The position numbers and the translations under genes are program-made. This document shows positions 1-11,340 of a stretch of DNA of 64,000 nucleotides, piece after piece. A model generated the notes under the pieces. The model searched no databases. It had not been told where the DNA came from and saw only the letters and a program-made list of their open reading frames with translations. The stretch is taken from assembly GCA_947069175.1 (NCBI GenBank), contig CAMTDV010000013.1:57108610-57172609 (forward strand), written 5' to 3'. Source of the stretch: Scalesia atractyloides. Taxonomy: Eukaryota; Streptophyta; Magnoliopsida; Asterales; Asteraceae. Each line of letters starts with the position of its first letter. Position 1 is the stretch's first letter.

Positions 1-170
1 TTGACATATCAGTCACCCAGAGGCCACGTTTTAAGCATGTTGACATATTAGTCACTCAGAGGCTAATGATTTAAGCATGTTGACATATCAGTCACTTAGA
101 GGCTTTTATTTATGCATGTTGACATCGGACCGTCACTCAGAAGCTCAGTTTGAGCATATTGACGCCTTTA
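1..170. repeat. 40-bp tandem repeat in LTR U3
   Basis: Four and a bit copies of a 39-40 bp unit begin at about 1, 40, 79, 119 and 159. Each opens with TTGACA, carries GTCAC.CAGAGGC, and ends in AAGCATG or similar. The last copies are more diverged. Repeats of this kind in U3 often hold promoter elements; that role is an inference. Confidence 0.8.
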
Positions 171-253
171 GTACTTATTGGTCTTTAATAGACTATATTT
201 AAAATATAACACGTGTCACTATACTATTGGACACGATTTTACAGGGTGTTACA
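1..253 (-). mobile_element. Truncated gypsy LTR end (U3 side)
   Basis: The window opens inside an LTR whose right edge appears to be ...GGGTGTTACA at 244-253. Read on the minus strand this is a start of the form TGTAACACCC, which is common for gypsy LTRs. The same wording (gtcactcagagg, ttgacac) recurs near 43530-43560, at the right end of another gypsy LTR, so the two are probably related and both show the U3 start. The element body lies outside the window. The orientation is inferred. Confidence 0.5.
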
Positions 254-1750
254 ATTAGGGTACCTACATAACCCCACTTTTTGCACATTTAATCAAACCA
301 AATCATATTTGGGACACATTAAGGATAATGTGTAATTTATGTGTGGGGATATTAAAACCTTAAATCATTTGTCCTAAAATCAAGCCTTACACACCTTGGA
401 AAACCGCTGATCACCCCAAATATTTTTCACAACTTTTGATTTTTTACTTATCTTGGTTTAGTTTGGGAAAAATAAGTTATAAAATTATGTTTTTACAAAT
501 TTACACCTGATAGCGTCATAAAAAATTATCAATTAAGAAAATTATTAAAAACGGTCATAACTAGTCTTTGTAAAATGTGATTATATATACACTTTTACAT
601 TATACCCTTTTCCACAAACGTGAGTTTTTAGCCTTTGCCGAGCATACAAATACATATCTATACTAATTACTCAATTTTTTCTTTTTTGTGTCAATAGCTC
701 GTTTGGTTCTTACAAATCTAGAACTAGCCAAAGTAATATGTTCCCAATCCTTTTCCACACTAATTCAAGTAAGTAAATGGTAAATGCACTAAGACTACAA
801 CCCTTTTTTCATTTTAAATCTTTTTTTTCCTTTTCATATCCCCCTAGTTAAACCCCTTTGAGCCTTAACCGTTTCGTTTCTAAATGCACAAATATATAAA
901 CTTTTTCAAAAACAACCACCCAAATCCACAAAAATTTCATTTTCTACACCATTTATTTTAGTAACAATTTCGGTTATAAATAATAAAGTATGGCTTTGTT
1001 TCAACTTTAGCAAAAAAAAATAATAAAACAAAAAACCATTGGTTAAAGTTTTTCTCTAAGCCACCAAAAATGTTTAAGAAAAACCCGATACTTGTACGCT
1101 TTCACCATTTTACCTAAAAATACCTACCCCTAGCCAAAACATACCCTTTTAGAGCGCACTTGAGGTTTACAAATATTAAACGTCACAATGGAGGAGGTTT
1201 GATTGTTTGTCAAGCTTATGGTAAGCGTAAGCACCACATTGGGTCCGAGCGATTTCAGTTAAAAATCTTCAGCCGAGTGTTAGGTGACCACTTGTGATGT
1301 ATGTAAATTTGTATATAGCTATATAGAATTTTATAAAGGCATGTTATGCCCAAAACAAATAATTGTTCTTAAAATATGTTCTAAATAAATCATGATGAAT
1401 AAGATTGTAAATAAAATATAAAAATATTAATTTAGAACTTGGATTCCTGACATTCTAAAGATAAGCCCAAAAAAACTTCTCTTCTACCAATTCTGTTTGG
1501 GTGTGTAATCCTCATTATAGAGTTTTGCTTGAGGAAAATCAAAGATTCAAGTGCGGGTGTATTTGTGCAAAATACAACATGTAAATACGACAAACAAGGC
1601 ATAAAATCAACCATTTTTCAGTACTATTGTTGGAAAAAGCATGTTTCTTTGTTTACTTTTAAATTATAGGATCAAAAGAGGTTAAACAAATAAAAGGAAC
1701 AAATTAACAGCATAAACCAACACAAATACTAAGAAGAAGGATTGACACGA
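254..1750. other. AT-rich stretch without a recognisable gene
   Basis: No reading frame of gene-like length or known domain is visible on either strand. The sequence is AT-rich with many short A and T runs. A possible short coding tail ending at a stop at 1295-1297 was considered and rejected. Probably old transposon or intergenic DNA. Confidence 0.5.
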
Positions 1751-1812
1751 CATGCCGACCCCCAATCACATCAAAAAGAACCAAAATAACAAAGACAGAA
1801 GCTTAGGCACAA

Positions 1813-2070
1813 GGCCGTGCGCACCAGGCATGGGGTCATGCCCAGTCAAGATTCTCTATAGAAAAGGACATACAACAAACGACAAGCAACATGGGGCCAT
1901 GGTAACTGAACACGGGCTGTGGTCAACAATAAGATTCGTAGAATCTGAGATAGTACAACAAGTACACTGACCACGGTTGCGTGTTGGTACAAAGACCTCA
2001 CATATGTAGTTAATGAACAGAGAGAAAAAGTCCACCACGGGGACGTGCCAAGCGGGCACGGGGCCGTGGT
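1813..2070. repeat. Cluster of short palindromes centred on GGGG
   Basis: About seven imperfect palindromes of the form CAYGG.GYCRTGG lie within 260 bp. Examples are GGCATG/CATGCC at 1827-1842, ATGGGGCCAT at about 1891, CACGGGCTGTGG at 1911, CCACGGGGACGTGCC at about 2035, and CACGG/CCGTG at 2057-2068. They stand directly upstream of a TATA box, which suggests an LTR U3 promoter. Palindromic LTR repeats are a described trait of Sirevirus-type copia elements, but no coding part can be tied to this copy. Confidence 0.6.
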
Positions 2071-2086
2071 CGCCTTCTATTTTCAG

Positions 2087-2096
2087 CTATAAATAG
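2087..2096 (+). promoter_or_regulatory. TATA box of an LTR-like promoter
   Basis: CTATAAATAG is a near-consensus plant TATA box about 20 bp downstream of the last GGGG palindrome. The downstream 1.1 kb reads like a retroelement R/U5 or leader, with duplicated segments and no long ORF. Exact LTR borders could not be fixed. Confidence 0.55.
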
Positions 2097-2643
2097 AGAT
2101 GCTTGGCTTTGGAGAAAGACATCCCTTGGCAAACCACTTCTCTCACACTTACCATCAGTCCACCACCACTACAACACCAACACCCACCACTATCATCCAT
2201 CTTTAATCTTTTAGAGTTTGTAGTAGTCTCGATATCCAAGATTGATCGTAAGAGTTCTTGTCAAACAAAGGTCATGCTTGGCTAAATCTATTACATCAAT
2301 TGGTGAAGACAAATCTTTTATGTATTACTTTTGAGTTCCAACCTTTGGCAACTTTTTATTTGGTATGTATTATTGACTTCAATAACTAGTTTTTTATATT
2401 GTAAGTGAACTTTATTTAAACATTTCTTCATGTTTCGTTGATTCACTCATTCGTGTCTTTACGGTCTATATAAAGCGCGTTAACTACATGGAAGGGGTTA
2501 GAAGGGTGTTTGGGTAAAGTTCTTGTCTGGTTCAGTGTTTAGATCCTGCGGGGACTTGGTTCAATCTTATTAGGACTACCATTGAGGCGGATAGCATGAT
2601 ATCGGCGGAAGTAAGAACGGCTTGAACCCCTTATAAATAGACT

Positions 2644-2870
2644 ACTATTAAAACTCTATTCGGCCTTGCAGGACTGTATCCCTGCTTACTCAGACAAATA
2701 TGGCCGAGGGTAACGTCACCTTCACAAGAGGGACCTACCACTTTGCACATTAATAACTTACTTAATCATCTTTCAATATTCCGACCTTGCGGGACTATAT
2801 CCATGCTGACTCAGATCAATAGGTTGAGGGTAATGTCGTCTTCACAAGAGGGGCCTACTACTATAACTAA
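2644..2870 (+). repeat. Duplicated leader segment, about 120-bp unit
   Basis: Two diverged copies of about 85 bp (2658-2742 and 2779-2863) share cttgc.ggact.tatcc, ctgactcaga and ttcacaagagg.gcctac in the same order, separated by an AT-rich spacer. This resembles the duplicated leader or LTR blocks of plant gypsy elements. Nothing is coded here. Confidence 0.65.
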
Positions 2871-3180
2871 GATAATCTCTTAAAAAGTCCAAAATATGGA
2901 AATCATCAAAGAATATATAAAAGAGGAGTCGGAACCAATTGATTCTTTTTTGTCTATTCGTTTTTATTTATTTATTTACGTTCTTACATTTAGTTTTTAT
3001 CTTTCAAAACTTTTTTCAAAATTTGGTTCTATTATACATTAATGATAAGTCGGTACTAAAAGCTTTTATGTCCTTGGGCGACCTCGGTATCTTATCATCA
3101 CTATACTACGTCTACGATGGGTGCACTTGCCCTAATGTGTGTAGAGCGGTAGTATTGTATCGTGTTTTCTAAATTTAAAG

Positions 3181-3991
3181 CTTGGTCCATGGGTAAAAAG
3201 TGCTTAAAAATAACAAAAATTATAAACCATGCTCACCCATGTGAAGTGACATAAATGATAAACCTTTATGTATAAACCATATATATTGTTTTTATAAAAA
3301 TAATATTTTGTTCGACTGTCAACAAGACTTTAATATATTCGCCAACAATCCATACTTGTTTTATACAATAAGGCAATTATTTTATAAAAGACAAAACATT
3401 TTGGTTTAAACAAGACATTTTGTTTACCAAAGACATTTGGTTTATACAAGACAAGTCATCTGTTTGGTTTATACAAGACAAGTCATATGTTTGGTTATAC
3501 AACACAAGTCCTTTCGATGGTCCATACAAGAAAAGATATTTTGATTGGTTATTACAAAGACATAATTGGTTATTAAGTTAACCGTTCGCTATTTCCTTTA
3601 AAATAACTTTTTTTCATACGGTATTACAAAAGAAACACTTTTTGTCAAAGATTCATGGCTACTCTTGAAATTGATTAAACATTTTATTTGAACACTCAAA
3701 GCCATGAGTTTTGACCACAAAACCTATGTTACTTACCAGCATTCAATGTTGACGTTATTTTCATATATGTTTCAGGTGTTAATACATGCGATGATTATTA
3801 AAGTATGCTACACGTAGAAATGGACTCGGACCTTACTTTTCTTTAATTTAAAAAAATTACTTGTACTATTTGCGTTGAAAAAAAATGTTAATATGATAAA
3901 AATTTTACTACCATGTGTTGTGAGCAATTTTTAAAGGGACTCCCCGACGATTTCATCACGGGTTGTTTTTATACGCGGTCGAGGTGTTATA
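3181..3991. other. Non-coding stretch with short tandem repeats
   Basis: No ORF is supported. At about 3396-3545 there are four or five diverged copies of a roughly 31-bp unit built on ttggtttatacaagacaagtc. The right end, near 3990, abuts the RT fragment abruptly, so this is probably the edge of a different element or an old deletion joint. Confidence 0.5.
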
Positions 3992-4680
3992 AATGCTATT
4001 GCTGGTCATGAATTGCTAATCTTTATGGATTCTTCATCTAATTTCAACAAATACAGATGGAACCATCTGACCAAGAGGATACCGCATTCATGACCCCCAC
4101 CGGGATATATTGCTATATTGCTATGCCTTTTGGACTAAGAAACGAAGGTGCAACATATCAAAGACTTGTCAACATGAAGTTCAAAGACCAAATTGGAAAT
4201 ACCATGGAAGTCTACATCGATGATATGGTAGTAAAGTCAAAGAATGCAGAAGATCATCTCAAAGATTTGGAGATTGCATTAAGTATCCTTGATTGCTACA
4301 ACATGAAGCTGAATCCTTCATAATGCCACTTTGGTGACAAAGCTAGGAAATTCTTGGGTTACATGGTAACAAAAAGAGGAATTGAAGCCAAACCTGAGCA
4401 AATAAAGGCGTTTATGAACTTTGTGGCTAATTTCAAGTCTCAAGCATTGGCTGACTTTGTGGCTAATTTCAGTAGTGATTTACATAGGGAAGCTGAACTA
4501 GAAGTGCAACAGCTTGGAGAGACCAAAGATCCTTGGATAATCTTTATTGATGGAGCCTCAAATGCCAAAGGAACTGGATTAGGAATACTACTAAAATCGC
4601 CACAGGGGGACATAATACCCAATCCATTACGTGTGAGGTCTTCCTTGAAGGCACAACTATTGAGGCTACAATTGTAACCT
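3992..4680 (+). pseudogene. Tat-type Ty3/gypsy reverse transcriptase to RNase H fragment
   Basis: This is a decayed pol fragment. From 3992 a frame reads AGHELLIFMD-like text, then after a frameshift at about 4055 comes FMTPTGIYCYIAMPFGLRN and the catalytic VYIDDMVVKS (YIDD, about 4212-4241). A stop at 4321 interrupts the frame. It resumes as GYMVTKRGIEAKPEQIKA and then jumps, through an internal deletion near 4415, to QALADFV and the RNase H start FIDGASNAKGTGLG (about 4543-4584). The RT palm to RNase H link is therefore largely missing. The YIDDMVVKS wording and the DGAS-type RNase H point to the Tat/Ogre/Retand group. The Tat copy at 12.8-28.1 kb is clearly the same family. Non-functional. 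Confidence 0.85.
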
Positions 4681-6770
4681 CTGTTCCGGTTGGGATTCCC
4701 CCGTACCAAGACAAAGGGGCGTTTGAGTCTATTAACTTGGAGATTTTTCATATTAAGGAAGCAAATACAACTACCACTGGTAGGGAGTCAGATGATCCTA
4801 TTAAACTAGGTGATGAATTAAGATATAAGGAATTTCACGGGGAGGATGACTTCTATGAAATCTTCCATAGATGAGCTTAAGGCATGATGAAACAATTGAT
4901 ACAAAACTTCTGCTTGTCAACCTTCTACTTAGCAAATGGCAATGAGCTGCGTAAATCTGTGCAACCAATCATCTAATCTCAAAGGAATTTGGTTGACATC
5001 AAACACAACACTCACGTGGAACTTATCAGAAATATGGGTGATGCTAGATATAAAGTTACTCAAGCAGATATTAAGCCCATTAAAAAACAACTGGTAAAGA
5101 CCACTGGCTCTACCCCTGCAACAGGCCTTCAAGAAGAAGTGGAAGATGATGCCAAAATGCGGGGAGAATGACAAGTTGAGAAAGTTGCAGCCTTCTTCAC
5201 AAGCTAAACCAAAGGTGTAACAACAAAAACCAAGGTCTCTACCAACCACTTCTCCAAACAAAACCTCTGCTAAGGCATTAGATGTTGGATGTGAAAAAGG
5301 AATTGATGAGACCCTAAACAAATAAGTAGAAGAAATTGCCTTTGAAAAGCAAAGAAGGCAAGATACACTGGAAAGCCAACCTTCCCAACTTATTGAACAA
5401 GAATAGGCTGAGCAGAAGAAAAAGGAAGACATTGGCATTTCAAAAGAAGAAAGGCATCCAAAAAAGTCACTCCTAAAACCATTGCTGGACCTACAAAAAG
5501 TGTATCCTCTACTAAAACAAAAACAAGATCACCACCACAAAAGAAACCATCACCACCTCCAACAGATGTTGGCACAACAATAGTGCCAACAGATGTTTCA
5601 TCACCACCACCAAATCAATCAATAGATGTTATACTAACCTCAATCATGATAACTTTTCCCACCTTAACACAACCATTATCCACACCACCAAGAATACCAA
5701 CATGACCACCATCACCAAAAATCAAATTCAAAAGCAAAAGGATAACTTTTGTATTGCAAGAAGATGATGAGGGAATTCTATCACCAATTCCTTTATCATC
5801 TGCTCCCATTACTACCACACCACTCTCATCACTTCCATCTAAATCCACTTCACAACCATCCACTAAACTACCACAACCCATCCCACTAGCTGCTCGGTAT
5901 CCTCTTGAGATTTTAGTTGTTCAAAGTGAAATTGAATCATTTTTCTTTATATAGGATCCATCACAAAGATCTTTCCCATCTCTCTCTTTGGTTATAGAAA
6001 GCCTAAGAACCTAGATCAATACTTGAAGCTAAAGGCAAGGCAGGCTGGAAACATTAGCAAAGAGATGAGTAAAGGGAAGGATGACAGGACTATTTAAAGT
6101 ATCTTGTCACTAGAGCTTAGCAAAGTTAGAAAGATAGAAGACTTTGCTAAGGACCTGAGCAAGTCTATGTCAAAGAAGCCAATCAGTGCTGAGCTGGATA
6201 AGGAACTATGGTAGGATTACTTGGATCGTATCATGAACCATAAACCATACAAGGCAAATAGAGCACAGTTCAAAGAATGGTCAACAGGTGAGCTCAAAGA
6301 AGAATAGAAAGAATACAAAAGACGCTCAGTGATCCTCTGCATAAGCCAACTCCAACAGAATGGAAGAAATACTAGAAGGTGGATCAAAATAAACTGAAGA
6401 GAATGAAAGAAGAACTTGTGGCCGCCAAGTATGGTACAACTAGAGCTGTTGCAAGATGGTCAGAATCAAAAGTTGTAGAAACATACAAAAGACTGGAGCA
6501 ACTAAGAGAAAAGCACCCACAATTCCTAGAAAGCCAGACTACCCAAACACTAAAAAAGCAGTCCTCAACCACTGTCTTTCCCACAATTGTCTTGAACCAA
6601 GCATAAAGGCAAAAGCAAATGGCTAAGGCTGATGAGTAGATGTTTGAAGAGCAAAGAAAATAGGGCATTAAGAACCAACTGCTTTACCACACAAATCCTC
6701 CAAGTGACAAACTAAGAGAAACAATTGGAAACCTTGTTAGCAGGCCACAATCACCCAACTCATCAAAAAT
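4681..6770 (+). pseudogene. Decayed accessory ORF with Pro-rich linker and coiled-coil tail
   Basis: A run of short frames that together read as one eroded protein. They give a stretch around 4990-5170, Lys/Glu-rich text to about 5450, a Pro/Thr/Ser-rich linker at about 5460-5900, then from 5999 a charged helical region with in-frame TAA or TAG codons. A frameshift near 6320 leads to the frame at 6379-6606 (KMKEEL, ARWSESKVVETYKRLEQLRE). Such large accessory ORFs accompany some Asteraceae copia elements. I cannot name the family securely, and no catalytic motif is visible. It could belong with the copia relic to the right rather than with the RT fragment to the left. Confidence 0.45.
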
Positions 6771-6811
6771 AAATCTTTCCCAAGAAAAACATCTGATTCA
6801 AAACATCTGAA

Positions 6812-7105
6812 TGCATCTCGGGTCATCTCTAGTGCATCTCTGATCATCTCTAGTGCATCTCGGATCATCTCTAATGCATCTCTAGTGCATCTTTGATCAT
6901 CGCTGGTGCATCTCTGATCATCTCTAGTGCATCTCGGATCATCTCTAATGCATCTCGGATCATCTCTAATGCATCTCGGATCATCTCTAATGCATATCTG
7001 ACCATCTCTAGTGCATCTCTGATCAGCTCTAGTGAATCTCTAGTGCATCTCTGATCATCTCTACTACATCTCTAGTGCATCTCCCGATCATCTCTAATGC
7101 ATCCC
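6812..7105. repeat. 21-bp minisatellite
   Basis: About 14 consecutive units follow GCATCTCGGATCATCTCTAAT (21 bp) with few substitutions. Some units are shortened to 11 bp (GCATCTCTAGT at about 6875 and 7055). Variants with CTCTGATC and CTCGGATC alternate in blocks. It lies at the junction between the decayed accessory ORF and the copia gag relic. Confidence 0.9.
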
Positions 7106-7299
7106 TGCAAAATGTTCCGAGTTGACCCCTCATTCCGGATAGGATACTATTTCGAGTAAAAAATATAAAAAAATAAAAAATTAAATTAAAAAAAGGGTTT
7201 GGACATTATATACCCTTGGATTCGTATCGTCGAGACGACGCTAACGCTCTATTTTGGTAAAAATAGTTTGGACACTTTTAACGTTTTTACCGGTACGGT

Positions 7300-9367
7300 T
7301 TCGATTATCCGAAGATGTTTACAACCAAAGCTCAGTACTCGAACATAGTTTTTCAGCCAAATATGTAATCCAAACCGAATGCCAATCCGAACATTGTCTT
7401 TAGCCCACTAATCAAAGCATCCGTTAACAGCACTGCACCTCAGGCACAAAATCAAAACCCGAAATTGCGGATCAGTGAAGGAAAAGTTGAATCTGTTTAT
7501 TGGAGACTATAATGTTGATCCTGTCATGGAATATGTGATGCGCTTGCTTGAACGCGGGAGGCGAAAAGAGGATGTAAGGAATGAGATGAATTCCTTTTTG
7601 GGTGATGACAAAGTCTCCTTTGTATCTTAGCTGTGGGAGCATTTACACTCAATCAAAAGGAATATCATCTTGAATAGTGGTCAAATAGAAACCTCAAGCC
7701 TAACAAGCAACAATCAATAGCCAAGCACCCCAAACACTACCTCAAGCCGAAACTCAAGCTGACAAACCATAATTGCTCATTGACACAGTTAACTAACTTT
7801 TGTGCATTGAACCTTGCAGGAGTAGGGTTGCTCAACTCAGGGCACTTAATTTCAAAATGGCTAATGATTACAACAATGCAATGGCTTAGTGCATCGGCCT
7901 TCGACAAAGTTACAAGTTACTCACAGAAAAAGGTTGAAGCACAAAAGAAAGACATAGCTCAACTCCACCTGGACGTAAATCAACAAAAATGTTGGGTCCA
8001 TGATTACAAAACAAGATTACATTAAAAAAACCATAGAATGTGACTTGGTAAGAGTTGAGTTGGGACTTCTTGCCGGAAAATATCAACAAAACGAAGTTAA
8101 TATAAAGACGTTTGATACATCCAGCAAGCTCGTTCAAGACGTGTGCAAGTGCAGCTGGCATATAAGGAGAACAAGGGGAAGGGTTTGGGATTCAATCAGG
8201 TTGCCCCACCATATAATCACAACTATACAACAATGCCTGCAAACCGACAAATAAATTGAGAGAGCACAACATATGGTGTACGGAAAACGCGATAATTATG
8301 CATTAGACACACGGGAACCATCTGGTGTTGTTGACTCTTCTAATGATTCAACTGGAGTGTCTAGTCTTTCATCTGATAAACAGGACTCCGATTCTATCCA
8401 AGCTGATGAAGAGAGAGCTGACGTGAACAAGGCTCCAAGTGCTCAAACTAAACAATCTGAACCTTCTTCTTGTGATGAAAAGGTTCAGATCATGTAACAA
8501 GAGCCGAAACGAGTACATCAGAGACGAGGAAAGAAAAGGTTTAAACGTCAAAGATAATCTCGCTCTCCGGATCATCAACAGGCAGCAATTGTCCTAAAAA
8601 GGCTTGTGATGTAAAGAATGCCTTTGTTAAGCCAGTCAGTATTGGCAAATGTGAGAAATATACATTTGATTGTGCTAACAAATCTTTTGGAAAGTCTGGT
8701 GAGATTTTTGAACAAAACTTGTAGTCTAAACCAAATAAGAAGAATCAAAAGAAATCTCCACCACTGAAGGCCCTTGCAAACGACAAGTACAAACATCCAA
8801 ATTCATCGTCGTTTGCAAGAAACGTGCAAGGAAATCTAGCACAGAAGGGATCAGTTCATCCTTAGGGCCTTCAAGAACTACACATGCTAATCAGAATGCC
8901 ATATACATGAAGAGACAAACATGCTTCAATTCTGGCATTCTTGGTCACATTGCTCGGAACTGCACACATAGTCCCCATGTTTCCGATCATGCTAAATATC
9001 AGAGGGTTACACCAAAGAATAATGTTTCCAAGCCGATGAAGGTATCATCACCTAAGGCAATGAAGAATGTAAATTCCAAGGTTAAACCATCTAATGGGGA
9101 TTACAACGTTGCAAAAAACAAACGCAAAGTTGTTCAGGAACAAAAATCTGTTTCTAAAACACTAAACCTGAAACAGCCAAAGTTGCTCAATCAAAGGCAA
9201 CAACCGCGTTTGTTTAAATGAAACAGATTTGGAAACCAAAATCCAAAGCGGCAGCAACATCACCAATCCTCGAAACAAAAATGGACTTGTGTCTGAAAGA
9301 AGTGTCTTATTTTGATACTTCAGGGAAACCCAGGACCACGATGGCGTGGGTCCCCCTATCTTACTAA
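7300..9367 (+). pseudogene. Copia (Sirevirus-like) gag relic
   Basis: Broken gag of a Ty1/copia element. N-terminal text with a stop lies at about 7350-7480 and leads to PVMEYVMRLLERGRRKED-type residues at 7514-7570. Many stops and shifts follow. An acidic Ser-rich piece (8273-8497) precedes the zinc-knuckle region at 8907-9221. The knuckle reads CFNSGILGHIARNC, so the second zinc-binding Cys of the usual CX2CX4HX4C has become Ser. Another frame at 9218-9364 carries the gag end, ending in GKPRTTMAWVPLSY and a stop (9365-9367). That phrase at the gag-pol border is familiar from plant Sirevirus-like elements. Non-functional. Confidence 0.75.
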
Positions 9368-9545
9368 TCTCCTTATTTTTCAGGAACAACCAAGGAGGAG
9401 CTGTTGACAATCTCTGGAATGTTGATCGCGGTTGTTCCAGGAACATATCGGATAACATCTCACTGCTATTAAAAGTTCAAATTTTTTTACGAGTGCGATG
9501 CTTCCTTTGGAGGAGATGAGGTAAAAAAGATCAGCGTTAATTTTG
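9368..9545 (+). pseudogene. Copia protease start, truncated
   Basis: Just past the gag stop a frame reads LWNVDRGCSRNISDNISLL (about 9412-9468). It matches the start of copia aspartic proteases, where the active-site triad is normally DSG; here it is DRG. The frame fails within 100 bp at a TGA (about 9520). The rest of pol (integrase, RT, RNase H) is absent and the sequence passes into non-coding 3' DNA. This indicates a large internal deletion. Confidence 0.7.
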
Positions 9546-11340
9546 TGCTTTAATTTTGAAATTGATTAGTCTTTAATCTAATGACGGAATGGTTGAGCAA
9601 AAACAACAAAAAATATTTTTCTTTTCTTTGGTTTAAAACTTCGTACATGCATTTTCTTTATTAGGTAAATTTGTGCATAAAGTGTGATGCACAAATTTAG
9701 GAGGGAATAGAGAGTTATGTATATATGCATTGTTTGAGGGGGAGAAAACAGAAAAATACAAAAACATTTGAAAAACAGAAAAATCCAAAAAAAAAAGACT
9801 TTTTGCATCAAAAGGAAATGAAATGAATATTCGTGATAAAGGGCGTGACTGACACATGTAAGGTGTCGTAGGTGAAAAGACTAGGATCTAATTCGATATG
9901 TTGGTAGGTTTAATGCTCAAAGTGATTAAAAGATACTAAGTGATATAAACATAAGGAACTATGTATCTTGTGGGTAACATACCATCGACGTATGATTTCA
10001 TGGTCTTAAATCCTTCGTTGATAGATAGCCAACATCTGAAGTTTTGGATCTTTATGCAGATGAGTCATCCAGGATATCAGGGTTCCCCTTCTGTTTCATC
10101 TGGGTATATGCAGACCTAGGCACAGTCATGATATCCTTTAAAGAGCCAAAATAGAAGGGCCAAAACCTTAAAAGAAAGGAAATCTCATCACGAGAAAATT
10201 CCATGTGCTTGAAAAGTCAAACATACCATATAAGGTATTTGCCTAACCCTCGTCAAATATTATTGGTCACTTTGCTGTACGAACGTACTGACCTGTTTAC
10301 CAATAGTCTGATGTTGTAAAAGATAAAGGATGATCTCAGTATACTCACCTGCTACAATGAATCATTGTGCTTACCTTGATCGCGGCGGTATGTCATGGTA
10401 TGGGACGCAGGGGTATTTTAGTATAATACTACCTTAAGCATATTACGAAGTTAAAAAATGAAAGTTGAGCGTTAAAGTTTAAGTGGACAAACTATTGGCA
10501 ATCACTTAGACCAGTCTGAATAAGTTCGCACTAAAAAGTGTTCCTTGGTCCGCCGGGAAACGATTTTGATCCCATTGCAGTTGTATAGTTATAAATACTG
10601 AGTTTGTTTCTTCGTTTATTGTCATTTTTGTTTATATTCTTATATATAAAAAAGTTAAAAAAATAATATAGAAAATTCAAAAAAACCAAAAAATAGTGTC
10701 TTGTTTTTACTAAATAAAAGAGTGCTTTCTTTGCTTTATAACCGTTCTTTAAGATTTGACTAATCATCAAAAGATGAAAGAAATTTGAATTTTGATCCTA
10801 GTACAAGTACTTGGATGTACCGAGTGTTCATGCGTACTCTCGCTGTTGCATAAGAATGTTTGGTTATAGATTTATGAGAATTGTGTAGATCTTGATTTAG
10901 ATCAAGCAATAGGTGTTGCTGAAATTGAGATGTTGTTAGTTGCCGACAAAGCATGAAACATCACAACTTCAAAGTGTACCTGAGTCAAAAGAGCCAGATG
11001 CCAGTCATCGTCTGATAGTGATAGTACAATTGAAGAAGTACCTGTGAACCTGCTTGCTTGAAAGAGAAAGATTGAAGAAGAAAAGAGCTGCTGAGATTCC
11101 TCCTCTCACATTCGTTTTGACAAAGATGTTTCAAGCAAAACTAATCAAGATCCTGATATGAAGCTAATCACAAGAGTAGAAGAAAGAGACCCGGTGCTGA
11201 GAGTTCATTGAAGTGTGAGGTCCTACAAGTGTGACACTGACTTCCACAACACTTACAACATAGCGAAAACCATAGACTCTGTTGAAGATGTTGCTGAATT
11301 TATGCTATAAGAAAATTTGATGCATTAGTCTAGGGGGAGA
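9546..11340 (+). other. Copia 3' non-coding region with polypurine tracts
   Basis: No coding frame is supported over 1.8 kb. A polypurine tract, GAGGGGGAGAAAA, lies at about 9727-9739, and a second, AGGGGGAGAT, lies at 11331-11340 immediately before an LTR start. More than one PPT upstream of the 3' LTR is a described Sirevirus trait. The text resembles the post-pol region at 44160-45400 in style, consistent with a copia 3' UTR left after loss of pol. Confidence 0.55.

Noticed and set aside
1187..1297. Short frame ending GSERFQLKIFSRVLGDHL and a TGA
   Set aside because: It looks protein-like but is only about 35 codons long, with no start, no domain, and AT-rich DNA on both sides.
4929..5438. 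Minus frame of 169 codons
   Set aside because: Opposite the Lys/Thr-rich accessory relic; no hydrophobic pattern of a real membrane protein and no domain.
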